Below are positions 1 to 7,547 of a stretch of DNA of 64,000 nt, one piece after another. Below the pieces are notes generated by a model. That model saw nothing but the letters and a program-made list of their open reading frames with translations, did no database searches and was not told the DNA's origin. Every line of letters begins with the position of its first letter. Position 1 is the stretch's first letter. Origin of the DNA: Brockia lithotrophica (GTDB lineage: Bacteria; Bacillota; Bacilli; Thermicanales; DSM-22653); assembly GCA_003050565.1 (NCBI GenBank), contig PEBW01000002.1, forward strand, positions 1 to 64,000. The letters run 5' to 3'. The translations under genes and the position numbers were made by a program.

Positions 1-30
1 TTCCTTTGCAATCTCTCTTGTGAGAAAATC

Positions 31-1118
31 GTTTCAATCCCTCATAGGTAGGCTGCGAACCTGTTAAAAGATCGCAAAATCTTATAACTATTTGCAAATT
101 TCAATCCCTCATAGGTAGGCTGCGAACGGTAGGCAGCGAGGATCATCGTATCTTCCCATTCCTGTTTCAATCCCTCATAGGTAGGCTGCGAACCAAAAGC
201 TTCTTCAGGACGCATCACAGGGCCAATTGTGTTTCAATCCCTCATAGGTAGGCTGCGAACCCTGTCACAACTCATCAGAACCGCATTTATCGCCCGTTTC
301 AATCCCTCATAGGTAGGCTGCGAACGCCCGCCCTGGCACGATGATGATGATCCATGAGCCGGTTTCAATCCCTCATAGGTAGGCTGCGAACTTCATCGCC
401 ATCGCGAAGCGGATTTTTTAGATTTGGGTTTCAATCCCTCATAGGTAGGCTGCGAACAATATACGCTTTATTGATTAGTAATTTATCACCGCGTTTCAAT
501 CCCTCATAGGTAGGCTGCGAACCGCCATCGCCTGCGGGACGCCCTTCTCCCAGTCCTCGTTTCAATCCCTCATAGGTAGGCTGCGAACTCGTTTTATGCG
601 CGAGGTGTAGACCTTCGCCGAGCAGGTTTCAATCCCTCATAGGTAGGCTGCGAACCCCTAGTATAAAAATTTGCCAGTCTTGCAATTCGATGTTTCAATC
701 CCTCATAGGTAGGCTGCGAACCAGCAATATACCCTTCAATATCTTCAATCATTTCAATGTTTCAATCCCTCATAGGTAGGCTGCGAACTGCCGAGCATAT
801 CTCCATGTCCTTGCCTCAGCATTTGTTTCAATCCCTCATAGGTAGGCTGCGAACTAAACGAGACGAATTTAAGTCATAATTCAAAAGCCGGTTTCAATCC
901 CTCATAGGTAGGCTGCGAACTCGATCGTGTTGAAGGTGTTTCTGTACAAATAGCGGGTTTCAATCCCTCATAGGTAGGCTGCGAACCTCTGTCCTACGTC
1001 GCCGGCGTGCTGCGTTACTATATGTTTCAATCCCTCATAGGTAGGCTGCGAACCAGCCCTCCCCCATCCTTCGCTCGCTTCGCTCGCTGTTTCAATCCCT
1101 CATAGGTAGGCTGCGAAC
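31..1118 (-). CRISPR. CRISPR array 1, 17 repeats and 16 spacers
   Basis: Seventeen copies of a 30-bp repeat, plus-strand form GTTTCAATCC...GCTGCGAAC, start at 31, 98, 164, 231, 296, 362, 428, 493, 559, 626, 692, 759, 825, 891, 957, 1024 and 1089. Spacers are 35-37 bp. The copy at 98 differs in its first base (A for G); the others look identical. On the minus strand the repeat ends in ATTGAAAC, the usual 8-nt 5' handle of type I-B and III crRNAs, so transcription is probably leftward. The 30 bases before 31 look like part of another spacer, so the array likely runs off the left edge. No cas gene is visible nearby. Confidence 0.97.
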
Positions 1119-1170
1119 ACGTTTGGCGCAACAAGCGCGAGAAGCTGGATTCCCGGCAATTGTTAAAGAG

Positions 1171-1527
1171 TCATAATTTGTTAATTAATAAAGCGAGAGA
1201 CATAAGATTTCGTACATCTTCGCCATCAGCTTCAACTAAGGTCTGTTCACCATCATCCCATGTTATCAAAAACATAGCTTTAGTCTTTTTTGCTGTAAGG
1301 CCAAATAAAAGCCCTGCAGGACCAAGAATAGCAGACCCGACCAGACCTCTTATCACAGCCCCGCCAGCGGATAATTGATCCGAAGAATCGATTTTTTCAA
1401 TCTTGGCCACATGCTGTGTGACGTCCTCCGGTCGGCTAAACCATCCAAGATCACGCATTAATGTTTTCCCATCAAAACAGAAGAATTGTTTATTTTCTGC
1501 ATACTTCCCAGCGACAATCAAAATCAT
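1171..1527 (-). CDS. Uncharacterised 118-aa protein in CRISPR-flanked cassette
   Basis: I do not recognise this gene. The 118-aa product has a polar N-terminal half and a Gly/Ala-rich hydrophobic stretch at about residues 54-78 (GGAVIRGLVGSAILGPAGLL core). It ends in a beta-rich segment that reads like the PH-like fold of small phage and plasmid proteins; that likeness is an impression, not a match. A GGAGGG ribosome-binding site lies 8-9 nt before the ATG. It follows the ribbon-helix-helix gene by 33 bp in the same direction, so the two are probably co-transcribed. The DNA is much more AT-rich than the chromosome to the right, which suggests acquisition by transfer. Confidence 0.75.
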   Translation of the reverse strand: MILIVAGKYAENKQFFCFDGKTLMRDLGWFSRPEDVTQHVAKIEKIDSSDQLSAGGAVIRGLVGSAILGPAGLLFGLTAKKTKAMFLITWDDGEQTLVEADGEDVRNLMSLALLINKL

Positions 1528-1560
1528 ATTTGACCACCCTCCAATTCCTAGTCCTCTTTT

Positions 1561-1731
1561 TCAGTCATCTGCTTGGGATTTTTTATTCGTTATTAGTTCT
1601 TTTTCCAAAATTTGTGTTACTATTGAGTTTATCGAGATCCTGCGTTCGAAAGACATTTTTCTTAGTATCTCATGTAGCTCTCGCGGTATTGTGATCGTAG
1701 TGCGTACGTAATCATTTCTTGTTTGCGACAT
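1561..1731 (-). CDS. Small ribbon-helix-helix (CopG/Arc-like) DNA-binding protein
   Basis: This 56-aa ORF starts MSQTRNDYVRTTITIPRELH. That is a basic N-terminus, a short strand (VRTTITIP) and a first helix, followed by a turn and a second helix (ISINSIVTQILEKEL), the layout of ribbon-helix-helix repressors and antitoxins. The strand would insert in the DNA major groove as a dimer. A strong AAAGGAG site lies 8 nt before the ATG. It precedes the 118-aa gene by 33 bp. Such proteins usually repress their own operon or act as an antitoxin; which applies here cannot be told, and the partner does not resemble a known toxin. Confidence 0.75.
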   Translation of the reverse strand: MSQTRNDYVRTTITIPRELHEILRKMSFERRISINSIVTQILEKELITNKKSQADD

Positions 1732-1936
1732 ATGCATCGCTCCTTTTTTCTAAACGTGTAAGCATAAATGAAGTTTGAAGACTAGAAACAAACGATGATA
1801 TAGATAGCACGAATGATACGACAGAAATAAAAAAGCTAAGATAATGTAGCATGACAATTACACCTCATATATTTAGTCTTGCAAATACTTTAGGACATCA
1901 GCAGGTACAGCTATTCCTTCACGATCCCTGACAAAA
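1732..1936. other. AT-rich gap between accessory cassette and CRISPR array 2
   Basis: About 200 bp of AT-rich DNA with no complete gene. On the minus strand, 1873-1933 reads as a short open tail, VRDREGIAVPADVLKYLQD then stop. It has no start codon before the CRISPR repeat closes the frame. It resembles the C-terminus of a truncated small protein but I cannot name it. The promoter for the ribbon-helix-helix gene must lie here or further right; no convincing -35/-10 pair is visible. Confidence 0.4.
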
Positions 1937-3761
1937 GTTTCAATCCCTCATAGGTAGGCTGCGAACCGTCACCCGGAGCACACAGTTGTACTCCGGGAAG
2001 CCGGTTTCAATCCCTCATAGGTAGGCTGCGAACTTAAAATTTTTGTAAAAAAAGATCTTCAATATACGTGTTTCAATCCCTCATAGGTAGGCTGCGAACT
2101 GTTCTCAGGAATTTACGATGTAGAAACAATAACAAGTTTCAATCCCTCATAGGTAGGCTGCGAACCAGAAATAGCAAGGAAGATAAAGCTTGAAGTCAAT
2201 GTTTCAATCCCTCATAGGTAGGCTGCGAACCGGACCACCCGACCGGTTGTCTGCATCGTGTCCTCCGTTTCAATCCCTCATAGGTAGGCTGCGAACCACC
2301 TCTCCGGCCGCTGCGGCGTAGGCTTGAACGAGTTTCAATCCCTCATAGGTAGGCTGCGAACCCATATAAGCAAAACCACCTATCACCGGTAGAGGCCGTG
2401 TTTCAATCCCTCATAGGTAGGCTGCGAACCAAGACAACAAGCCATGCTTGTCTGTCCGCACGTAGTTTCAATCCCTCATAGGTAGGCTGCGAACGAGATG
2501 AGCCTGCGCAATACCGTCTTGAGCGCCAGTTTCAATCCCTCATAGGTAGGCTGCGAACCGCGTGGCTCATCCTCCAGGAGACCCGCGACAAGAAGTTTCA
2601 ATCCCTCATAGGTAGGCTGCGAACAGCACCGCTCGTAACCGGTGACGGCGAGGTAGTGCGTTTCAATCCCTCATAGGTAGGCTGCGAACGCACTCACGGC
2701 CAGACGGGAACCCGTCTCTATTACGTCGTTTCAATCCCTCATAGGTAGGCTGCGAACGCCTGAGCGGGCACCGGCTCCGGCCCGTCAGGGCCCACCAACG
2801 TTTCAATCCCTCATAGGTAGGCTGCGAACGGCGTACCTTGACGATCAGTTTTGGGCATATGCTCAGTTTCAATCCCTCATAGGTAGGCTGCGAACTCGCA
2901 CCTACTAGATCATCTACCCTCTGTATCCTCAAGTTTCAATCCCTCATAGGTAGGCTGCGAACCCGGGACGATGCCGAGTTTGCGACCACGATCAAGACAT
3001 GTTTCAATCCCTCATAGGTAGGCTGCGAACATATCTCCCTTTTTAAGTTCAGGCATCTTTTCAAAGTTTCAATCCCTCATAGGTAGGCTGCGAACGCGCT
3101 ACGCCAACGACGCCGGTTGCTATCCTCCCCGGTGTTTCAATCCCTCATAGGTAGGCTGCGAACTTTTTGGCAAACTTATATTTTTAACTTTTTTTGGCCT
3201 GTTTCAATCCCTCATAGGTAGGCTGCGAACCCAAAAGCAGGAAGGATGTAATTTTTGATGTATCGCGTTTCAATCCCTCATAGGTAGGCTGCGAACCAGA
3301 CGAGGCCGCGGCAATTGAAACATTACGTGCAGGTTTCAATCCCTCATAGGTAGGCTGCGAACAAAATCATGATTGGATTTGAACGTATGCGCGACATTGG
3401 TTTCAATCCCTCATAGGTAGGCTGCGAACACCCTTCTCTGAGCAACGACTTCGACTACGTCACGGTGTTTCAATCCCTCATAGGTAGGCTGCGAACGAGC
3501 GGGCCCTGGCCGAGTTCAACGCCCGCAAAGCCGTTTCAATCCCTCATAGGTAGGCTGCGAACTTCGATCTCACTTTCGCACCAGGCGCACTTGAGCGCGT
3601 TTCAATCCCTCATAGGTAGGCTGCGAACCCGCTCCTGCCAGTGCATGTGCACGTTGAAATAGGGTTTCAATCCCTCATAGGTAGGCTGCGAACCCGGGAC
3701 GATGCCGAGTTTGCGACCACGATCAAGACATGTTTCAATCCCTCATAGGTAGGCTGCGAAC
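1937..3761 (-). CRISPR. CRISPR array 2, 28 repeats and 27 spacers
   Basis: Twenty-eight copies of the same 30-bp repeat as array 1, starting at 1937 and ending with the copy at 3732-3761. All copies look identical, including both terminal ones. Spacers are 34-42 bp (42 bp at 2758-2799). The spacers at 2963-3000 and 3694-3731 are identical over 38 bp. Repeat polarity implies leftward transcription, which puts any leader to the right of 3761; that flank is not AT-rich. The absence of a degenerate repeat at the left end fits a once-continuous array split by the cassette at 1119-1936. Confidence 0.97.
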
Positions 3762-4957
3762 CAAAGAACAAAGGAATCCTCAGGGCGCTCCGTTCCTTTA
3801 CCGCGGGAAAATCCCCGGAGTCGCATTCCCTTCTGCGCCCTACCTACCTACAGCATACCAGGTTTTCCTCCCGAAAACAAGATGTCGTCGATCCCCCAAG
3901 TTCTTTGCACGATCGGAGATCGACGACATCCCCCATCCAATAGTACTACAAAGCATAGACCGAAAGGGGAGGGCGTCCCGCCATTGGGTGAAGTCTTACC
4001 GTCTGCGTCTCGCGTGTTACATCGGTCGGCTTTGCCCCATTCGGAACCTTGCCGCCTTCGGCATCCGTCAAAAAACGCTTCGCTCGTCCTTCGTCCTTGT
4101 CTCTGCTTTCGCCGGTCGATTCCAAGACATAAGGGCGAATCACCTTCGCCGGCGCATGCTCGCACTCCTCCTTCTGAGACATTATGACACGCTGTTTATG
4201 TAATGCAGACCTAGCTCTCATGGCTTTCATGCTTGAGGGGCTACACCATATCATCAAGGTGTTCGAGAGGCCTCTGCATCGCTCTCGATCTATCCCTGGA
4301 ACGTTCCGACTCGAAACACAGCCAGATTGAGACGCAAGGGGATTGGGGTAGTTGTGCTGTACGCTGGCGGTGCTTCCCAAAACCTTCAATCGGGCCAGCG
4401 CCTCACGCACCCGCAGAAGTGGGCAGATTGTCCGCAAGCAGTATCAATCTCATGTCCGTCGCCACCGGCTGGCGAGGCCGAGCATCCAAAGTACGACCGG
4501 TCCGATGTATGCGTGGTTAGACATAAAGAATGACATACTAATTTTTTGATTAGACTCAAAATAAAAAACACTAAAAAAGAATTAGCGAGTGCAATGCCTC
4601 TAGTTAACATAAAACACTCCAAATAACACTAATATTCTGCATGAATAAAAACTAAGTGATTACAACAAAATTAAATACAATATAATGCTATTATCCTCAT
4701 CTCTTATTCCCCGATCAAGGCACGGTGGCGAGGGACATTCACCGTATGGTACCGAATACCCACTCTTTCGTGTGTAGTCGAGCTTACACGGATCGAAAGG
4801 ATCCCCTCTTCATGCGTATCCGGACGTTTGATGGAAACCACAACTCAATAATACCCTGTGAGTTTTTGTATACCAACCTAATTGATTACAAGTATTAAAT
4901 ATATAATCTATAAACGCCAATAAAAAACTAATACCTTCTCCGTATACCCTCCATCAT
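3762..4957. other. 1.2-kb region without a recognisable gene, AT-rich at its right end
   Basis: No frame here looks coding: short frames on both strands have unstructured, Arg/Ser/Pro-rich translations and no ribosome-binding site. The left part (3762-4500) has mixed composition and could be decayed sequence. From about 4530 to 4930 the DNA is strongly AT-rich, unlike the flanking genes. The only structures seen are a 7-bp hairpin (AAAGGAA/TTCCTTT, 3770-3799) directly beside CRISPR array 2 and the perfect inverted repeat at 3881-3930. If the arrays are transcribed leftward, the CRISPR leader should be inside the first 200 bp. Confidence 0.5.
3881..3930. repeat. Perfect 13-bp inverted repeat with 24-bp spacer
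   Basis: GATGTCGTCGATC at 3881-3893 is matched by its exact reverse complement GATCGACGACATC at 3918-3930. Both arms are followed by the same CCCC(C)A run on the plus strand. It lies about 120 bp from the presumed leader end of CRISPR array 2. There is no T-tract, so it is not an intrinsic terminator. It may be a protein-binding site, a structured RNA or an element remnant. Confidence 0.6.
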
Positions 4958-5323
4958 TTACCGATGCGCGAATAAAGAGCCGAACAAAACAGCAATAGGG
5001 CCGCCAAAAAAAGAAACTCCCGCATAGACGATCGCCGCCGGTCGGCGGTTTTGCCACCGGTCGTCGATCTCGAGCATCAGGGCAGAAAACGTCGTATACC
5101 CGCCGAGAAAGCCCGCAAGAAGAAGTGGCCGAAACGGGGACGGAAGAGGAAGTGCAGCGTCTAGTATACCGAACAAAAATGCCCCGCTCAGATTGACGAC
5201 CAGGGTTCCCCACGGAAGCGCCGCGCCGCTTGCAAACGCACGGGTGTTCAAAGGTGCGCTCACCAGATAGCGGAGGATCGCCCCGAGAAACCCGCCTGCA
5301 AAAACGAAAAGCCCCGCCATCAT
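4958..5323 (-). CDS. crcB: Fluoride channel subunit CrcB/Fluc (second of a pair)
   Basis: A 121-aa, four-helix membrane protein that exports fluoride passively as a dual-topology or heterodimeric channel. Family motifs are present: GGFLGAILRY near the N-terminus, GTLVVNLSGAF with the conserved Asn, and GFLGGYTTFS in helix 3. The start chosen is the ATG at 5323, whose ATGA overlaps the stop of the upstream crcB. The frame stays open 65 codons further upstream, but only as an overlap with that gene. Two adjacent Fluc genes in Bacillota usually encode opposite-topology partners. No fluoride riboswitch signature was seen upstream of the pair. Confidence 0.93.
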   Translation of the reverse strand: MMAGLFVFAGGFLGAILRYLVSAPLNTRAFASGAALPWGTLVVNLSGAFLFGILDAALPLPSPFRPLLLAGFLGGYTTFSALMLEIDDRWQNRRPAAIVYAGVSFFGGPIAVLFGSLFAHR

Positions 5324-5745
5324 CGCTGCCCTTCCCCCCTTTCCGCCGCCGATTGCCCGTGTGGCCCGGCGACGAGACGCCGACCGGCACGCAGGGCTGC
5401 CCAACCGGCAATGAGGGAGAAAACTCCGTAGCCCATTCCGGCTCCCGGGCCGAGGCGGACCACGTCCCCGCTCAAGCCCGAAAACGTGGTCAGTCCGCCC
5501 AAAAAACCGGTCCCGCACCAGAGAAGGCGCCGGGCAGACTTCGGCGTCCGATCCCGGAGCACGGCCTCAGCCAATAGCCCAATACCGAAAGCCCCGACCA
5601 GGTTGACGGCGGCTACGGCCATCGGTTCCCACGCCTTGGGGAGGGCCTCCCCGGCCGTCCAACGCACCAGGGAGCCAAGACCGCCAAAAACGCCGACCGC
5701 GAGAACGTCCAGCCCGCGAAACCGCGGGCGGTGCGCTCTGTTCAT
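5320..5745 (-). CDS. crcB: Fluoride channel subunit CrcB/Fluc (first of a pair)
   Basis: A 141-aa, four-helix membrane protein of the CrcB/Fluc family. GGLGSLVRW, AVNLVGAFGIG and GTGFLGGLTTFS match the three family signatures. A short basic segment (MNRAHRPRFRG) precedes the first helix. It ends by overlapping the next crcB by 4 bp, so the two are translationally coupled. The 191-bp gap to the SufT-like gene contains a 7-bp hairpin (5826-5846) without a T-run, so this pair could be read from the hydrogenase operon or from its own promoter. Confidence 0.93.
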   Translation of the reverse strand: MNRAHRPRFRGLDVLAVGVFGGLGSLVRWTAGEALPKAWEPMAVAAVNLVGAFGIGLLAEAVLRDRTPKSARRLLWCGTGFLGGLTTFSGLSGDVVRLGPGAGMGYGVFSLIAGWAALRAGRRLVAGPHGQSAAERGEGQR

Positions 5746-5936
5746 CTGCCACCCCTACCTTTGCTGCGCACGACCGAATTTCACGCGTTCTTCGAGAGAG
5801 CCGTTCCTTACCTCCTCCCTTTTCCTACTTGTACCAGAAACAAGTACCGGGAACGAGCTCAGGGCAAACCGGCGGTACGCCGGCCGCGCATCGCAGCCGT
5901 GGAGACGGGTTCTTTCCCCTGCGGGAGCAGGGCAGG

Positions 5937-6305
5937 TCACTCGAAAACCCCAAAAGCGATCTTCGCCAGGGCGGAAAGGCGCGTCTTCATGTCCCACGGG
6001 GGCGTCCAGACGAGCTCCACGTCGACGCCGGAAAAGAGGCGGAGTGCCTCGAGCACCTTGCGCGTCTCCGCGAGGATGAGGGGGGTAAAGGGGCATCCCA
6101 TGGACGTCATCGTCATCTTGACGTGGAGTACTCCGTCCTCGCGGCGCACGACGTCGTACACGAGGCCGAGGTTGATGATGTCGACCCCGACTTCTGGGTC
6201 CACAACCTTGCCCAAAGCGTCGAGGATCTTTTCCTTCTCCTCTTCGGATACGCCCACGAAGTTGATGGGCGCGATATCCGTGAGGTCGATTTCGTCGAAC
6301 TCCAC
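5937..6305 (-). CDS. SufT/MIP18-family (DUF59) metal-sulfur cluster assembly factor
   Basis: A 122-aa protein with the MIP18/PaaD core: DPEVGVDIINLGLVYDV at about 36-52, then MTSMGCP containing the conserved Cys, and a C-terminal VWTPPWDM segment. In Bacillota, SufT-like proteins help mature Fe-S proteins, acting after the scaffold. It lies 156 bp downstream of hypE on the same strand, at the end of the hydrogenase cluster. A role in supplying Fe-S clusters to the hydrogenase small subunit is therefore plausible but inferred. The acidic N-terminal 25 residues are typical of the short bacterial forms. Confidence 0.85.
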   Translation of the reverse strand: MEFDEIDLTDIAPINFVGVSEEEKEKILDALGKVVDPEVGVDIINLGLVYDVVRREDGVLHVKMTMTSMGCPFTPLILAETRKVLEALRLFSGVDVELVWTPPWDMKTRLSALAKIAFGVFE

Positions 6306-6461
6306 GGGTATCCCCCCTTAGCTGCTACCGAAAGGGACGTTCGATTCCGTCCCCGGACGAGCACCGTTCCCGTACGAGGACACGGCAGACGGCGAGCCCC
6401 TCGTGGCGCGCCTCCGCACGATCTCCGTTCCCGTACGGCGACACGTCTCGGGACACGCATC

Positions 6462-7469
6462 TCAGCAAATCCGCGGAAGCTGCATGCCCAAAAGACGAAA
6501 TACGCGGCGGCGCGAACCGAGTGGGCTTCGGAGGAGGAGTTTTCCTTCTTCGCCCCGACCTACAACGCGTCCGATGATCGCCGCCTCGCGCCCTTCTTCG
6601 CGCGAGCGCATAACGGCAAGGGCCTTTTCGGCATCTGCCTCGGGAACGATGAAGACGACCTTGCCTTCGTTGGCGAGAAACAGCGGATCGAGGCCGAGGA
6701 TCTCGCACGCACCTTCGACTTCGGGCTTGAGGGGGATCGCTTCCTGATCGAGTTCAACGACCACGCCGAAGTCCTCCGCGATTTCTACGAGGGTGGTGGC
6801 GAGGCCGCCGCGCGTCGGGTCGCGCATCGCGCGAATCCGGACTCCCGCGTCTCGCACGGCGCGGATCAAGGGGTACAGCGAGGTGCTGTCGGTGGGGAGG
6901 TCCGTCGCCACGCCGAGCTCGCCCCGCGCGGCGAGGATGGCCACGCCGTGGTCGCCGATCGTGCCGTTCACGATGATCACGTCGCCTACCGCGATTTCCT
7001 CCGGGTGAAGTTCCCATCCCGAGTGGACGACGCCGACGCCCGAAGTGTTGATGTAGATCCTGTCGGCGCTCCCCTTTTCCACGACCTTCGTATCCCCCGT
7101 GATGATCCGTACGCCCGTCTTGGATGCCTCTTCGGCCATGGAAGCCACGATCCGCTCGAGGTCGTCGAAGGAGAGACCTTCCTCGAGGACGAAGCCCGCC
7201 GAGAGGTAGAGGGGCTCCGCACCGCTCACGGCGAGGTCGTTTACCGTGCCGGCGACGGCGAGCTTGCCGATGTTTCCGCCGGAAAAGAACGGTGGTTTCA
7301 CCGTAAACGTGTCCGTCGTAAAGGCGATGCGCGAACCGGGAAGGTCGAGAACGGCGGCATCGAATTTCGCCTCATCGGCGTGACCGAAGTACTTCACGAA
7401 GAGGTCGCGGATGAGCTCGTGGGTCATTTCGCCGCCTTCGCCGTGTTCGATGCTGATGTGCTTGGGCAT
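6462..7469 (-). CDS. hypE: Hydrogenase maturation protein HypE (carbamoyl dehydratase)
   Basis: A 335-aa AIR-synthase-fold enzyme that dehydrates the carbamoyl group placed on its C-terminal Cys by HypF. The resulting thiocyanate supplies the CN ligands of the [NiFe] site. HypE features seen are HGEGGEMTHELI at the N-terminus, DTKVVEKG, GDHGVAIL, DPTRGGLAT and the diagnostic C-terminal PRIC ending in the modified Cys. Length is typical (about 335). It follows hypD by 78 bp and is the last hyp gene of the operon. The ATG start has a GGGGGCAGGG stretch before it. Confidence 0.97.
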   Translation of the reverse strand: MPKHISIEHGEGGEMTHELIRDLFVKYFGHADEAKFDAAVLDLPGSRIAFTTDTFTVKPPFFSGGNIGKLAVAGTVNDLAVSGAEPLYLSAGFVLEEGLSFDDLERIVASMAEEASKTGVRIITGDTKVVEKGSADRIYINTSGVGVVHSGWELHPEEIAVGDVIIVNGTIGDHGVAILAARGELGVATDLPTDSTSLYPLIRAVRDAGVRIRAMRDPTRGGLATTLVEIAEDFGVVVELDQEAIPLKPEVEGACEILGLDPLFLANEGKVVFIVPEADAEKALAVMRSREEGREAAIIGRVVGRGEEGKLLLRSPLGSRRRVFRLLGMQLPRIC

Positions 7470-7547
7470 GCCCTGCCCCCCTTTGTATTCGTCGCCGACC
7501 CTTTCCCGAGGACCCTGCGAGGAGATTCCCGAGGCGACGCTTGGCGG

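Noticed and set aside
2663-3662. Short open frames with repeated QSLIGRLRT or QPTYEGLK peptides
   Set aside because: These are translations of the CRISPR repeats, not genes.
3848-4437. Minus-strand open frames of 105 and 163 codons right of array 2
   Set aside because: They overlap each other in different frames, lack ribosome-binding sites and have no coherent secondary structure or domain. A group II intron or transposase remnant was considered, but no domain V or catalytic motif was seen.
5746-5936. Possible fluoride riboswitch upstream of the crcB pair
   Set aside because: No sequence resembling the crcB-motif pseudoknot (GATG...GCTGATGACGCCTGC type) was found on the minus strand.
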